DNA from: Alistipes megaguti
GTDB lineage: Bacteria; Bacteroidota; Bacteroidia; Bacteroidales; Rikenellaceae
DNA length: 64,000 nucleotides
Direction of reading: 5' to 3'
Assembly: GCF_900604385.1 (NCBI RefSeq)
Contig: NZ_LR027382.1
Location: forward strand, 372,001 to 436,000
Below, in pieces: positions 63,600-64,000 of this stretch (the first letter of the stretch is position 1; every line of letters begins with the position of its first letter). The translations under genes were made by a program, and so were the position numbers. The notes beneath the pieces are model-generated. The model ran no database searches, was not told the DNA's origin, and was given only the letters and a program-made list of their open reading frames with translations.

Positions 63600-64000
63600 C
63601 GTTCATCAGTTTTTGCAGAATTCCACGAAGGGCCGCCCGCCCCCGCGAGAGAATCACCCGCACCTGCGCCTCGCCGCAGCCGATCACCTCGGCAATCTCA
63701 CACGTCCGGAAACCCTCGATCTCCTTCAGGTGGATTACCTCGCGCTGCCGCTCGGGCAGCGAGGCCATGGCCCGCCGCACCACCTCGCGAGCCTCCCAAC
63801 GCTGTGCGACGGACTCCGTCACCCACTCCGAAGAGGCCTTCACCTGCGCCAACCGCCGTACGTCGGCCTGACGCCGGCGCAACAGATCACAGCAGCGGTT
63901 GCGAACGGCCGTCATCACGAAAGCCCCGACGTGCTGCGGCAGCTCCATCCGCTCGCGGTCGCGCCACATCCGCTCCAGCAGATCGTGGACCACATCCTCC
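63574..64000 (-). CDS. ECF sigma factor (5' end outside window)
   Basis: The frame is open to the right edge of the window, so the start is missing. Region 2 is partly visible (EDVVHDLLERMWRDRERMEL, VGAFVMTAVRNRCCDLLRRR) and region 4 complete (LPERQREVIHLKEIEGFRTC, EIAEVIGCGEAQVRVILSRG). It ends in a basic tail and overlaps the putative anti-sigma gene. It is distinct from the PUL1 sigma factor: the operon downstream encodes a barrel and a DUF4252 protein, not a SusC/D pair. Confidence 0.9.
   Translation of the reverse strand, partial: EDVVHDLLERMWRDRERMELPQHVGAFVMTAVRNRCCDLLRRRQADVRRLAQVKASSEWVTESVAQRWEAREVVRRAMASLPERQREVIHLKEIEGFRTCEIAEVIGCGEAQVRVILSRGRAALRGILQKLMNDERTTKTH

Noticed and set aside
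1..64000. CRISPR array, rRNA genes, riboswitches, restriction or toxin-antitoxin genes
   Set aside because: None seen: no regularly spaced repeats, no rRNA sequence and no cas, restriction or toxin-antitoxin motifs were recognised.

Overview
The window reads as chromosome of a Bacteroidales bacterium, most likely an Alistipes-like (Rikenellaceae) gut commensal. The grounds are several SusC/SusD outer-membrane systems, FecR/ECF pairs, repeated TAnnTTTG promoter boxes, lipoproteins typical of the order, a B-type succinate dehydrogenase/fumarate reductase operon and a fairly high G+C backbone. Genus is inference; no rRNA is present.

Layout. 1-5.0 kb: two tandem DUF5117/DUF4953 metalloprotease-family genes on the minus strand, one without its zinc motif and one frameshifted. 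5.0-7.5 kb: an AT-richer graveyard with short iterated repeats, a decayed gene, an Ig-like lipoprotein, a glutaminase fragment and the 3' end of a mobile-element HTH gene. 7.5-19.8 kb: PUL1 (sigma/FecR, STN-SusC, SusD, two GH18-type proteins, a DUF1735-LamG lipoprotein, a BACON-LRR lipoprotein). It looks aimed at host N-glycans or related GlcNAc glycans. Its SusC and endoglycosidase are broken, and a candidate antisense small RNA faces the susC leader. 20.1-25.4 kb: integrase and mobilization module (tyrosine recombinase, HTH/excisionase-like, MobC, relaxase). 25.6-45.6 kb: PUL2 (GH3, two DUF4988 surface lipoproteins, SusC/D, DUF5017, two GH16, a GH20-CE15-like fusion) with a divergent LacI-type regulator, probably for beta-glucan. 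46.0-51.2 kb: a truncated secreted protein, a metallophosphoesterase and a broken TonB-dependent receptor. 51.58 kb: tRNA-Leu(CAA). 51.8-64 kb: core genes (uvrC, lipoprotein/DUF5723 pair, patatin, 5-formyl-THF cyclo-ligase, sdhCAB, DUF4252, an outer-membrane barrel, a membrane protein and an ECF sigma factor).

How it fits together. A 14-bp copy of the tRNA-Leu 3' end lies at 20131, just left of the integrase, next to a terminator hairpin placed like the one that follows the real tRNA. With the second copy of the mobile HTH 3' end at 7095, this suggests that PUL-carrying mobilizable elements accumulated at this tRNA and then decayed. At least twelve inactivating lesions occur left of 51.3 kb and none was seen in the core genes to the right. 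Assembly error cannot be excluded for any single lesion.
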